Assembly (NCBI RefSeq): GCF_900091595.1
Contig: NZ_FMCW01000018.1
Location: 1-64,000 of the forward strand
Source of the DNA: Micromonospora haikouensis
Lineage (GTDB): Bacteria > Actinomycetota > Actinomycetes > Mycobacteriales > Micromonosporaceae
Reading direction: 5' to 3'
DNA length: 64,000 nucleotides
Part shown: piece after piece, positions 25,652 to 34,392 of the stretch
How positions within the stretch are numbered: position 1 is the first letter of the stretch
Layout: each line of letters opens with the position of its first letter
Notes under the pieces: model-generated
What the model saw: the letters and a program-made list of their open reading frames with translations, nothing else
Told to the model about the DNA's origin: nothing
Databases searched by the model: none
Translations under genes and position numbers: made by a program

Positions 25652-26391
25652 CGTCCCCCGGTTTCGTCCTGTTCGACCTCGACGGCACGCTCATCCGGCC
25701 CGGCGCGCCGGTGCAGCGCCTCCACATGTCCACGATGGCCGCCGCCATCGCCGACGTCTGCGGCGCCGCCGAGGAGTTCCGCTACGAGGGCGGCCAGCTC
25801 TTCTACGCCGACATCGACCTGGCGGGCTTCACCGACGCCGGCACGGTGCACGCGGCGCTGCGCCACCACGGCGTCCCCGCCGGCCGGCTCCGCCAGCTCA
25901 CCCGGCAGGTCATGGACGCGCTCGCCGCGCGCATCGGCGGGTCCGCAGCCGACGGGGGCGCCGGCGACCTGCTCTCCGGCTGCCGGGCCCTGCTGGAGGC
26001 GCTGCGCGGCCACGGCTGCCCGCTGGGCATGAGCACCGGCAACGCCCGGTCGGTGGCCCGGTGGAAGATGCGCCGCACCGGCCTGGCGGACCTGCTGCGC
26101 GACGGCGGCTTCGGCGACGCCGCCCGCGACCGCGACGACGTGGTGGCCGCCGGGGTGGCCGCGCTGGGCGGTGCCGGGCCCGGCGTGGTGGTCGGCGACA
26201 CCGCCAAGGACGTCACGGCGGCGCACGCGTCGGGCCTGCGCTGCCTCGCCGTCGCCACCGGGGCCACGCCGGCCGACGAGCTGCGCGCGGCGGGCGCGGA
26301 CGCGGTCGTGGCGGACCTCGGCGGCAGCGCCGCCCTCGACGCGGTGCTGCGGCTGCTCACCCCCGTTGCATCCACAGAAGGAGTCCGATGA
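25648..26391 (+). CDS. HAD-family phosphatase
   Basis: A 247-residue haloacid-dehalogenase-type hydrolase with motif I LFDLDGTLIRPG, a helical cap, motif II MSTGNARSVARWKM and motif IV VVVGDTAKDVTAAHASGL followed by ADAVVADLGG. It should remove phosphate from a small molecule, such as a sugar phosphate or a phosphorylated intermediate of this cluster. It is coupled to both neighbours by ATGA overlaps. The size and cap place it with phosphoglycolate-phosphatase-like enzymes; the substrate is not predictable. Confidence 0.85.
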   Translation: MTSPGFVLFDLDGTLIRPGAPVQRLHMSTMAAAIADVCGAAEEFRYEGGQLFYADIDLAGFTDAGTVHAALRHHGVPAGRLRQLTRQVMDALAARIGGSAADGGAGDLLSGCRALLEALRGHGCPLGMSTGNARSVARWKMRRTGLADLLRDGGFGDAARDRDDVVAAGVAALGGAGPGVVVGDTAKDVTAAHASGLRCLAVATGATPADELRAAGADAVVADLGGSAALDAVLRLLTPVASTEGVR

Positions 26392-27533
26392 GCGAGACAC
26401 TGCCCCGCGTCGACGTCGTGATGACGACCATCGGCGACGGCGAGGCGTTCCTGTCGGCGTACCGGACGCTGCTCGGCGCGGCCGACGCGTACCGGCGGGT
26501 GCGGATCGTCGTCATCCCCGACCGCAAGACGCCCGCCGCCCTGTTCGACAACGTCGAGCGGGCCCGCCGCGACGGCCTGCACGTCGTCTGCCCCACCGTC
26601 GCCGAGCAGGACGCCCTCCTGGCCGACCTGGGCGCCCCCACCCTCGTGCCGTACGACTCCGACAACCGGCGCAACGTCGGCTACCTGCTGTCCTGGCAGT
26701 CCGACGCCGACTTCCTCGTCTCCGTCGACGACGACAACTTCCCCATCGACGGCGACTTCCTCACCGCCCACGCGATCGTGGCCGCCGGCCCCCGGCCGGC
26801 GCGGGTCGTCACCGCCGCCTCCGGCTGGTGGAACCCGTGCGGGCAGCTCACCGTCGCGCCGATGCCGGTCTACCCGCGCGGTTTCCCGTACGCGCACCGC
26901 AACCCCACCCCGACCGCCGAGCGCACCGAAACGGTCGACGTGCGGATCAACGCCGGGCTGTGGCTGGGCGACCCCGACGTCGACGCGATCACCCGCATCG
27001 CCGTGCGGCCCGAGGTGACCGCCATGCCCGCGCCGGCCCTGGTCTGCGACACCGACACCTGGGCGCCGGTCAACTCGCAGAACACCGCCGTGCACCGCGA
27101 CGCCATCCCCGCCTACTACTTCCCGCGCATGGGCTACCGCCACCACGGCCAGGAGATCGACCGGTACGCCGACATCTTCAGCGGCTACTTCGTGCAGGCG
27201 TGCGCCAAGCGGCTCGGGCACGCCGTGCGGTTCGGCGACCCGCTGGCCCGACACACCCGCAACGAGCACCTGCTGCTGCGGGACCTGCAACAGGAACTCA
27301 CCGCGATCGCGGTCCTGGAGGACGTGCTCGCCTGGCTGCACGACGCCAAGCTCGACGGCGACACCTACGCCGAGGCGTACGTGTCGCTGTCGTACCAGCT
27401 CCAGGACGCCGTCGAGGCGATGACCGGTCGGGTGTGGACGCACGAGCTGCGCGGCTTCGTCCACCAGATGGCCCACCTGATGCGGCAGTGGGTCGGCGTG
27501 CTCCAGCGCTGCCACGGCGGAACGCCGGCATGA
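26388..27533 (+). CDS. GT-A glycosyltransferase-like protein (GT75-like features)
   Basis: A 381-residue protein. The N terminus (VDVVMTTIGDGEAFLSAY) and the acidic motif FLVSVDDDNFPIDGDFL mark a nucleotide-sugar-binding GT-A fold; a DDD-type motif followed by a conserved Pro and a long C-terminal helical region resembles GT75 reversibly glycosylated polypeptides/UDP-arabinose mutases. VRINAGLWLGDPDVDA is another family-like segment. It could transfer or isomerise the sugar made by the adjacent epimerase. AGAAGGAG stands just upstream of the ATG at 26388, which overlaps the HAD stop as ATGA. The exact reaction is uncertain. Confidence 0.7.
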   Translation: MSETLPRVDVVMTTIGDGEAFLSAYRTLLGAADAYRRVRIVVIPDRKTPAALFDNVERARRDGLHVVCPTVAEQDALLADLGAPTLVPYDSDNRRNVGYLLSWQSDADFLVSVDDDNFPIDGDFLTAHAIVAAGPRPARVVTAASGWWNPCGQLTVAPMPVYPRGFPYAHRNPTPTAERTETVDVRINAGLWLGDPDVDAITRIAVRPEVTAMPAPALVCDTDTWAPVNSQNTAVHRDAIPAYYFPRMGYRHHGQEIDRYADIFSGYFVQACAKRLGHAVRFGDPLARHTRNEHLLLRDLQQELTAIAVLEDVLAWLHDAKLDGDTYAEAYVSLSYQLQDAVEAMTGRVWTHELRGFVHQMAHLMRQWVGVLQRCHGGTPA

Positions 27534-28264
27534 GCCGGCGCACCGTCCTCGTCACCGGCGCGACCGGGGCGATCGGGCAGGCGGTGGCGCAGGCGCTGGC
27601 CGGCCCGGACGTGTCGCTGGTGCTGCACTACCACCGCGACGTCGCCGCCGCCGAGCGCCTCGTGGCCGAGTTGACGCCGCACACGGCCGGCGTCGCCACC
27701 GTACGGGCCGACGTCGGCACCGACGCGGGGGTCGCGGCCGTGCTGTCGGCGGCGCGCCGGGCCGGGCCGGTGGACGTGCTGGTCAGCAACGCGGCAGTGC
27801 TGCGCCCGGCCCCGGTGGCGCGGGTGCGCGCCGACGACTGGTCGGCCACCCTCGCGGTCAACCTGACCGCCGCGATGCTGCTCATCCGGGGCGTGCTGCC
27901 CGACATGACCGGCCGGGGACACGGCCGGATCGTGGTCACCACGTCCGTGGCGGGGCTGCGCGGCTGGCCGTTCCAGGCGGCGTACGCCAGCGCGAAGGCG
28001 GGGCTGGTGGGGCTGGTCAAGTCGGTGGCCCGGGAGACCGCCCGGTTCGGGGTCACCGCCAACGCGGTCGCACCGGGCTACGTGCCGTCGGCGATGAGCG
28101 CGCAGGGCGGCGACCCGGCCCGCGCGGCGATCCTGGCGCAGACGCCGATGGGCCGGGCCGGCACGCCCGCCGAGGTGGCCGCCGCCATCGCGTTCCTCGC
28201 CTCCCCCGGGGCCTCCTACGTCACCGGGCAGGTCCTCGCCGTCGACGGGGGGATGAGCGCGTGA
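27530..28264 (+). CDS. SDR family oxidoreductase, FabG-like
   Basis: A 244-residue classical short-chain dehydrogenase: TGATGAIGQAV cofactor motif, VSNAAVL (NAG-like), the catalytic Ser in VTTSVAGLRG, YASAKAGLVGLV (YxxxK) and APGYVPSAM. These features match beta-ketoacyl-ACP reductases, and the next gene encodes a malonyl-CoA:ACP transacylase, so reduction of an ACP-bound beta-keto intermediate is the most likely role. Start and stop are coupled to the neighbours by ATGA and GTGA overlaps. Confidence 0.88.
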   Translation: MSRRTVLVTGATGAIGQAVAQALAGPDVSLVLHYHRDVAAAERLVAELTPHTAGVATVRADVGTDAGVAAVLSAARRAGPVDVLVSNAAVLRPAPVARVRADDWSATLAVNLTAAMLLIRGVLPDMTGRGHGRIVVTTSVAGLRGWPFQAAYASAKAGLVGLVKSVARETARFGVTANAVAPGYVPSAMSAQGGDPARAAILAQTPMGRAGTPAEVAAAIAFLASPGASYVTGQVLAVDGGMSA

Positions 28265-29205
28265 CGGTCCCCCGGTACGCGCTGCTCTTCCCCGGCCAGG
28301 GCGCACAGTTCCCCGGCATGGCCCAGCGCTTCCACGACGCCTCCCCCGCCGTGCGGGACCTGTTCGACCTGGCGGAGTCCCGCACCGGCCTGCCGCTGCG
28401 CGAGATCTGCTTCCGCACCGAGCGCACCGACCAGGCGCGGACGGACTGGAACCAGCCGGCGGTCTTCCTCGCCGGCCTCGCCGGCTGGTACGCCCTGGTC
28501 GAAGAGGCGGCGCGGCGCGGCGCGGAACACCCGCCGGTGTGCGTGGCCGGGCACAGCCTCGGCCACTTCACCGCCCTCGCGGCGGCCGGGGCGTTGTCCG
28601 CGACCGACGCGCTGGACCTGGTGGCCCGGCGCGGCGAGCTGATGCACCGGGCCAGCCTGGCCGCCGACGGCGCGATGGCGACCCTCATCGGGCTGTCCGA
28701 GCCGGCCGTCGCCGACCTGGTCCGCGCGGCCGGGGACGACGCCGTCTCGGTGGCGGCGGTGAACGGCCCCGACCAGGTGGTCGTCTCCGGCGCGGGCCCG
28801 GCCGTCGCCGCCGTCTCGCAGCGGGCCGTGGCGGCGGGCGCGGAACGGGTGGTGCCCCTCGCCATCGCCCTCGCCGCGCACTCGCCCCTGATGGCCCCGG
28901 CCGACGCGGGGTTCGCCCCGCTGGTGGCCGACGCCGACCTGCGGGAGCCCCGCGTCCCGGTGGTGCTGAACACCACCGGGCGGGCCAGCCGCGACGTCGC
29001 GGAGATCCGGGCCGACCTGCACCGGCACATGCTGGCCCCGGTGCGCTGGTGGCAGTGCCTGGCCACCGCCCGGGACGCGGGCGCCGACCTGCTGGTCGAC
29101 GCGGGGCCCGGCCGCACGCTGAGCAAGGTGCTGCGCCGGGACCTGCCGGCCGACGCCGTGCACTCCCTCGACCATCCCCGTGGACTGGAGGCGCTGCTCC
29201 CATGA
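28261..29205 (+). CDS. Malonyl-CoA:ACP transacylase (FabD-like)
   Basis: A 314-residue acyltransferase with FPGQGAQFPGM at the N terminus, the nucleophile elbow VAGHSLGHFTALAAAG with Ser99, and ALAAHSPLM carrying the catalytic His. It loads malonyl or a similar extender onto an ACP. The usual housekeeping fabD lies in a fatty-acid operon, so this copy is probably dedicated to the cluster ACPs encoded on the opposite arm (36665-36916 and the N terminus of the 32998-34392 protein). The specificity motif cannot be read reliably by eye. It is coupled to both neighbours. Confidence 0.9.
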   Translation: MTVPRYALLFPGQGAQFPGMAQRFHDASPAVRDLFDLAESRTGLPLREICFRTERTDQARTDWNQPAVFLAGLAGWYALVEEAARRGAEHPPVCVAGHSLGHFTALAAAGALSATDALDLVARRGELMHRASLAADGAMATLIGLSEPAVADLVRAAGDDAVSVAAVNGPDQVVVSGAGPAVAAVSQRAVAAGAERVVPLAIALAAHSPLMAPADAGFAPLVADADLREPRVPVVLNTTGRASRDVAEIRADLHRHMLAPVRWWQCLATARDAGADLLVDAGPGRTLSKVLRRDLPADAVHSLDHPRGLEALLP

Positions 29206-30464
29206 CCCGCAAGGTCCTCTTCTGCCCCTGGTCGGCCGGCGGCGGCGCCGGGTACACCGGCCGGGCGCTCGCCGCCGCCGCGCGGCTGCGCGGGCGCTTC
29301 GAGTGCGCCTTCGGCCCGTCCGGGGTGCCCCGGATGGTCGCCGAGGGCGGCTACCGGATGATCGGGGAACCGGCGCCGGACGGCGCGCCGAAGCGGGTGC
29401 CGGCGTTCCTGCCGTTCGCCAACGTGGAACGCGTCTACGCGGTGACCGCGCGCTACTACCGCCGGTCGGTGCTGGCCGAGCACCTGCGGCGGGACCTGGC
29501 CGCCATCGACGAGTACCGGCCCGACATCGTGGTCACCGACATGCAGCCCACGGCGGTGCTCGCCGCCCGGCTGCGGGGCCTGCCGCTGGTGTCGATCGCC
29601 GACACCGACTTCCTCAGCCCCGACCCGCTGGCGTGGATGCCGTGGAGCGCCGCCGGCCCGACGACGCTGCTGCCGCACCCGAGCGCCCTGGACGCCCTCG
29701 ACGCCGTCGCCACCGAACACGGGCTCGACCCGGTCGGCAGCATCCCCGAGCTGCTGTGGGGCGACCTGACGGTGGTGCCGAGCGCGCCGGAGGTGGAGCC
29801 GCCGCCGCCCGCCCCGCCCGGCCGGTCGGGGCCGGCGTACGTCGGCCCGCTGTACTGGGATCCGCCCGGCGCGCCGTACGTGCCGCGCGCCGCCGCCGGC
29901 ACCCGCCGGGTGTACGTCTCCATCGGCAGCGGCGGGATGGTGGCCGACACGGCGCTGCGGGAGGTGCTGGCCGCGTGCGACCGGCCCGACCTGTCGGTGT
30001 TCCTGTCGGCCGGGTTCGCGGCCCGCGAGTGGCTGCACCGCTACCCGAACGTGGAGCTGGGCGGGTTCACGGGCATCACCGGGCCGATCGGCTGGGCGGA
30101 CCTGGTGGTCAACCACGGCGGCTACTCCACGGTGCTCGCCGGCCTGCTGCACGGCAAGCCGCAGGTGGTCCTGCCGTTCATGAGCGAGCAGGAGGCCAAC
30201 GGCCGGCAGTTCCTCGCCGACCACGGCGCGGGCCTGGTGGCGCGGACCACCGAGGTCGAGCCCGACGGCCGGATCCGGTACGTCAACCGGCACTCGGGGG
30301 CCACCGACGATCCGGTCGTGCCGGCGGCCGACCTGGCGGCCACGATCGCAGAGGCGCTCGACGACGCCACGCTGACGCAGCGGGCCGGCTACGCCCGCGA
30401 CAGCCTCGCCCGGCTGCGCGCCGAGTCCGACCTCGCGGAGTCGTTCGCGGCGCTGCTGCGCTGA
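29202..30464 (+). CDS. GT1 (UGT/MGT-type) glycosyltransferase
   Basis: A 420-residue GT-B enzyme. The N-terminal acceptor domain has the start KVLFCPWSAGGGAGYTGRAL and IVVTDMQPTAVLAARL; the C-terminal donor domain has YVSIGSGG, the FTGITGPIGWADLVVNHGGYSTVLAGL donor-binding stretch (Asn-His-Gly-Gly) and LPFMSEQEANGRQF. Members glycosylate natural products using nucleotide-activated sugars. It is the last gene of the plus arm and ends 96 bp from the stop of the convergent ligase gene. Donor and acceptor are unknown; the GDP-sugar epimerase upstream suggests a hexose. Confidence 0.9.
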   Translation: MTRKVLFCPWSAGGGAGYTGRALAAAARLRGRFECAFGPSGVPRMVAEGGYRMIGEPAPDGAPKRVPAFLPFANVERVYAVTARYYRRSVLAEHLRRDLAAIDEYRPDIVVTDMQPTAVLAARLRGLPLVSIADTDFLSPDPLAWMPWSAAGPTTLLPHPSALDALDAVATEHGLDPVGSIPELLWGDLTVVPSAPEVEPPPPAPPGRSGPAYVGPLYWDPPGAPYVPRAAAGTRRVYVSIGSGGMVADTALREVLAACDRPDLSVFLSAGFAAREWLHRYPNVELGGFTGITGPIGWADLVVNHGGYSTVLAGLLHGKPQVVLPFMSEQEANGRQFLADHGAGLVARTTEVEPDGRIRYVNRHSGATDDPVVPAADLAATIAEALDDATLTQRAGYARDSLARLRAESDLAESFAALLR

Positions 30465-30500
30465 GCGGCCCCCGGCTGTGCCGAGCAGTCCACTGTGCCG

Positions 30501-30531
30501 GGCGGCGCATGTCCCACCACGGCACGCCGCC
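30501..30531. terminator. Hairpin between the two convergent cluster arms
   Basis: A seven-base stem, GGCGGCG (30501-30507) with CGCCGCC (30525-30531), with a 17-base loop, lies in the 96-bp gap where the plus and minus arms meet. The stem is modest and lacks a U-tract, so the terminator call is tentative. Confidence 0.35.
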
Positions 30532-30560
30532 GGTGCCCGACGCCGGCCCGCCCGCGCGGG

Positions 30561-32006
30561 TCAGCGCCAGGTGCCGGCGGCCAGCCCGCGCAGCAGCTCG
30601 GAGCGCAGCAGCTTGCCGTTGACGTTGCGGGGCAGCCGGTCGACGACGACCACCCGGGCCGGCACCTTGTACGCGGCCAGCCGCCCGTGCAGGAACGCGT
30701 ACAGCGCCCGGTGGTCCAGCTCGCGGGCGGCCTCGACGAACGCCACGACCTCCTGCCCGCCGCCGGGCCCCGGCGCGCCGACCACCGCGCAGTCCCGCAC
30801 GGCGGGGAACGCCCGCAGCGCGTCCTCGACCTCGGCGGCCGGCACCTTGTTGCCGGCGACGTTGAGCGTGCCGCCCCGGCGGCCGAGCAGGTGCAGCCGC
30901 CCGTCGGCGTCGAGCCGGCCCACGTCGCCGGTCGGCTGGGGCCCGTGCCCGGCCGGCCCGGGGGGCGGCCCGGCGGCGTGGACGCGGGTCGGCGGGCCGG
31001 CGCAGGACACGAGGACGTCCCCGGGGCCGGGCGCGGGGTCGACGGTCAGCGTCACCCCGGCGACCGGCCGGCCGACGGAGCCGGCGACCGACTCGGTGTC
31101 GAGGGTCAGCATGCCGTGCTCGGAGGTGCCGTAGTGCTCGCCGATGCGCCAGCCCACCGCCTCCGTCCACCGCCGGCGGTCCTCCGGCGGCAGTGGCGCG
31201 CCCGCCGAGACGCAGAGCCGGGGCCGGTGCCGGGTGGCGAGGCCGGCGGTCGAGAACCACCGGTACAGCAGCGGCACGGACAGCAGCACCGCCACCCGGT
31301 GCCCGTCGACGGCGTCGGCCACCGTGCGCGGGCCCGGCCGCTGGTCCAGCGCCACGTACGTGCCGCCGGCGACCAGCGTCGTGACGATGCCGCCGCACAG
31401 GGCGTAGCTGTGGTGCGGCGGGGTCGTGCAGGCGACCACCTCGCCGGGGGCCAGCTCCAGCGCGGCGGCGAACGCCCGCGCGTTGGCCGTCACGGCCGGC
31501 CAGGGCCGCTCCACGCACTTCGGCCAGCCCTCGCTGCCCGACGTCGACAGCCCCAGCCCGGCGGGCCCGTCCCCGGCGGGGACCTCGGGCGGCCCGTGGT
31601 GGCCCACGGCGGCGAGCCGGTCGGCGTCCCCGGCGACGGACCCGTCGAGCCCTGCGAACCCGGCGACCGTGAGCCCCTCGACCGTGAGCCGGTCGCCGTC
31701 GCCGGTGACGAGCCGGTCGGCGCGGAACAGCGACCGGGCCCGGTCCCGCTCGTCGTCGGCGGCCCGGGCGTCGCCGACGAGCAGCGGCACGTCCGCGATC
31801 GTGGCGGCCACGACCGTCACGGCGACGTCGGCCGCGCACCGCGCGACGGTGGCGGCCCGGCCGGTCAGCCCCGCCGCGAGCCCGTCCGCCCGCCGCAGCA
31901 GCTCGGCGTACGTCAACGTCCGGTCGCCGGCGACGACCGCCGGGCGGTGCGGGTTCCTGCCCGCCACCTCGGCGAGCGCGTCCGCGAGGGTGGCCGGGCC
32001 GCTCAT
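30561..32006 (-). CDS. AMP-forming acyl/aryl acid ligase
   Basis: A 481-residue adenylate-forming enzyme. Motifs: LSTSGSEGWPKCVERPW (A3, with SEGWPK instead of TTGxPK), HYGTSEHGM (A5), PTGDVGRLDADGR (A7), GRRGGTLNVAGNKVPAAEVE (A8) and RNVNGKLLRSEL with the A10 lysine. It activates a carboxylic acid as an adenylate and probably loads it on a cluster ACP; candidates are 3-amino-4-hydroxybenzoate or a fatty acid. No fused carrier domain is present. It is the last gene of the minus arm and is coupled to the truncated KS gene by ATGA. Confidence 0.85.
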   Translation of the reverse strand: MSGPATLADALAEVAGRNPHRPAVVAGDRTLTYAELLRRADGLAAGLTGRAATVARCAADVAVTVVAATIADVPLLVGDARAADDERDRARSLFRADRLVTGDGDRLTVEGLTVAGFAGLDGSVAGDADRLAAVGHHGPPEVPAGDGPAGLGLSTSGSEGWPKCVERPWPAVTANARAFAAALELAPGEVVACTTPPHHSYALCGGIVTTLVAGGTYVALDQRPGPRTVADAVDGHRVAVLLSVPLLYRWFSTAGLATRHRPRLCVSAGAPLPPEDRRRWTEAVGWRIGEHYGTSEHGMLTLDTESVAGSVGRPVAGVTLTVDPAPGPGDVLVSCAGPPTRVHAAGPPPGPAGHGPQPTGDVGRLDADGRLHLLGRRGGTLNVAGNKVPAAEVEDALRAFPAVRDCAVVGAPGPGGGQEVVAFVEAARELDHRALYAFLHGRLAAYKVPARVVVVDRLPRNVNGKLLRSELLRGLAAGTWR

Positions 32007-33001
32007 CGGGCGAGCACCACGTCCCACGCCCCGGGCCGACCGGCCACGACGACCACGACCCGGCCGGCGGCCTCCCCCTCGGCGGCGGTCTCCGTGCCGG
32101 GGGCGGCGGGCGGGGCGACCGCCTCGGCGAGGGCGCACACCGGCCCGACGGCCGGCGAGGACGCCCCACCGACCCAGGTCCGGGCCCGGGGGAACGCCGC
32201 GCCGAACTCGGCGCGCGCGGCCTGCTGGACGGCGACGGTCGCGCCGCACAGCCGCACGTCGGCGACGGCGGCCGGGTCGACGCCGGCCGCGTCCAGCACG
32301 TCGGGCAGCGCCCGGCCGGACGCCACGCCCCGGGCAACCGACAGCCGGTGGCGGTCACCGGCGTCCCCGGTCGCCTCCCGGCCGAGCAGCACGGCCGCCA
32401 CGTCGCCGAACTGGGCGTGGTGCGGCACCCCGAGCCGGTCCAGCGCCGCGTCCGCGAACGGGGTCAGCGCCTCGTACGCGCCGACCAGCACCGTGTCGGC
32501 CTGGCCGGTGGCCAGCCGGCGCACCGCGTGCAGGAGGGCCTGCATCCCGCCGTCGCGCCCGAGCAGCGTCGTCGCCGCGCCGCCGAGCCCGTGCGCCACC
32601 GCCGCCGCCGACACCAGCGAGTGCGGCGAGTAGTAGACGAACATCTCCGGCGCGAGCCACTTCGGCCCGGCCTCGTCGAGCTGCTCGTGCATGACCTCGC
32701 CGACGCGGGCCATGCCGTAGAGGGTGCCCACCGCGACCTCGGTCTCCCGGCGGGCGGCGGTGTCCAGCCCACCGGCCGCCACGACCCGGCCGACGACGTC
32801 GGTGAACCGGTCGACCACGACGCGGGTCAGGTCGGGCTCGGCGGGCCAGCCGTCGCGCCCCCGGGCCCGGTTGCGCGCCGCCTCGTCGAGGGCGAACCGG
32901 TCGCTGCCGCCGGCCGCCAGCCGCACCGTCGTCACGGTCGCCGCGCCGACCGCCGCCGTGTGCACGCCCGCTCCCGTGCCCACCCCGGCTCCCGTGCTCA
33001 C
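32003..33001 (-). CDS. Shortened ketosynthase-like protein without catalytic Cys
   Basis: A 332-residue thiolase-fold protein, shorter than a normal KS (about 400). The KS core can be followed: TLYGMARVGEVMHEQLD, SPHSLVSAAAVAHGLGG, then the nucleophile region TTLLGRDGGMQALLHAVRRL, where Arg stands at the usual Cys position, and VLVGAYEALTPFADAALDRLG. The conserved His motifs of the C-terminal half are not recognisable. It resembles a chain-length-factor type partner and probably pairs with the ACP-KS protein. The GTG start at 33001 overlaps that gene as GTGA; the stop overlaps the ligase gene as ATGA. Confidence 0.72.
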   Translation of the reverse strand: MSTGAGVGTGAGVHTAAVGAATVTTVRLAAGGSDRFALDEAARNRARGRDGWPAEPDLTRVVVDRFTDVVGRVVAAGGLDTAARRETEVAVGTLYGMARVGEVMHEQLDEAGPKWLAPEMFVYYSPHSLVSAAAVAHGLGGAATTLLGRDGGMQALLHAVRRLATGQADTVLVGAYEALTPFADAALDRLGVPHHAQFGDVAAVLLGREATGDAGDRHRLSVARGVASGRALPDVLDAAGVDPAAVADVRLCGATVAVQQAARAEFGAAFPRARTWVGGASSPAVGPVCALAEAVAPPAAPGTETAAEGEAAGRVVVVVAGRPGAWDVVLAR

Positions 33002-34392
33002 GCCCGCTCCCAGACGACGGCCGTGTTGACGCCGCCCAGGCCGCAGGAGACGGAGACGGCCGACCGGGCGTCGACAAGCTCTCGGGGCTTGGTCACGATG
33101 TCGTGCTCCCTCCACTGCGGGTCGACGGGCTCGGCCGCCGTCGTCGGGGTCAGCGTCCCGTGCCGCAGCGACAGCAGGCACGCCAGCGACTCGATGACCC
33201 CGGCCGCGCCCTGGCAGTGCCAGAGCAGACCCTTCACGCTGTTGATCGGCAGCGTCCGGACCCGGTCGCCGAAGACGTCCGCGAGCGCCCGCATCTCGGC
33301 CACGTCGCCGAGCTTGGTGCCGGGGCCGTGGGCGTTGACGAACGAGACGTCGCCCGGCGCGAGGGCCGCGGCGGCCAGCGCGCGGCGCAGCGCCAGCTCG
33401 ATCCCGGCGGACTCGGGGGCCGCCATGTGGGTGGTGAAGCTGCTCGCCCCGTAGCCGGCCAGCCGGCCGAGGACGGCGTCGTCGCCGGGGGACGGCCGGC
33501 GCAGCAGGCAGGCGGCGGCGGCCTCGGACAACGCGATGCCCCGCCGCGCCTCGTGGAACGGCTGGCAGCCGTCCACGCCGAGCGTGCGCAGGGCGGCCAG
33601 GCCGTGAAACGCGGACTTCGACACCGTGTCCGCGCCGACGACGAGCGCCTCCTCGGCGTCGCCGGCGAGCAGCAGGTCGCGGGCGTACCCGAGGGCCACC
33701 GCCCCGGAGGCCGACGCGCTGCCCACGGTGACGGCCGCGCCGAGGCCGAGCTGCTCGGCGGCGCGCTCGGCGACCCACCCGGCCAGCGCCGCCCGGTCGT
33801 CGCCCGCCCCGGCGAGGGCGTGGCCGAGGGCGTTGCCGCCGGTGTCGGTGGTGCCGACGACGAGCGTGACGCCGGCCCGGCGGCCCGGGTCCAGGCCGTC
33901 GAGCGCCTCCCCGGCGGCCAGGCAGACCAGGTCGAGCAGGCGGTCCGGGGCCACCACGTCGGCGGCGGACGCGCCGGCCACCGCGCCGGCCCGGTGGCCG
34001 CGCGCGGCGTCGTACGGCATGGGCAGCCGGTGCGCCCGCTCGGCCAGCAGGCCGTCCCACAGGGCCGGCACGCCGTGGCCGGTGGGGGCCACCACGCCCA
34101 TCCCGACCACGTCGAGCCGGCCGCCGGTGCGGCCCTCCGGGCGGTCGGCGGCGACGGCCGCGGCGGCGAGGGACGCGACCGACGCCGCCGGGTCGAGCAC
34201 GGCGTCGTCGGGGATGGTGAGGTCCCACCGCTGGTGCAGCTCGGCGGCGACGGTGATCAGGGTGACCGAGTCGACGCCGAGGACGGTCAGCGGCTCGTCG
34301 TCGCCCAGGCCGTCGACCTGCGCCGGGTCGCGGTAGCGGGCCAGCAGCTCGCGGACGCGGTGGACGACCTGCGGCAGGCCCGGTTCAGCCAT
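32998..34392 (-). CDS. ACP-ketosynthase fusion with Cys-to-Ser active site
   Basis: A 464-residue protein. Residues 1-85 form an acyl carrier domain with phosphopantetheine Ser42 in LGVDSVTLITV. Residues about 92-464 form a KS fold (DVVGMGVVAPTGHG). The nucleophile region reads VGSASASGAVAL, with Ser227 where Cys is expected; both catalytic histidines remain (His355 in NAHGPGTKLGD and His392 in VKGLLWHCQGAAG), with HGTGT changed to HGPGT. Ser instead of Cys argues against ordinary Claisen condensation; decarboxylation, acyl transfer or esterification are possible. It overlaps the aminotransferase gene by eight bases and the shortened KS gene by four. Confidence 0.85.
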   Translation of the reverse strand: MAEPGLPQVVHRVRELLARYRDPAQVDGLGDDEPLTVLGVDSVTLITVAAELHQRWDLTIPDDAVLDPAASVASLAAAAVAADRPEGRTGGRLDVVGMGVVAPTGHGVPALWDGLLAERAHRLPMPYDAARGHRAGAVAGASAADVVAPDRLLDLVCLAAGEALDGLDPGRRAGVTLVVGTTDTGGNALGHALAGAGDDRAALAGWVAERAAEQLGLGAAVTVGSASASGAVALGYARDLLLAGDAEEALVVGADTVSKSAFHGLAALRTLGVDGCQPFHEARRGIALSEAAAACLLRRPSPGDDAVLGRLAGYGASSFTTHMAAPESAGIELALRRALAAAALAPGDVSFVNAHGPGTKLGDVAEMRALADVFGDRVRTLPINSVKGLLWHCQGAAGVIESLACLLSLRHGTLTPTTAAEPVDPQWREHDIVTKPRELVDARSAVSVSCGLGGVNTAVVWERA

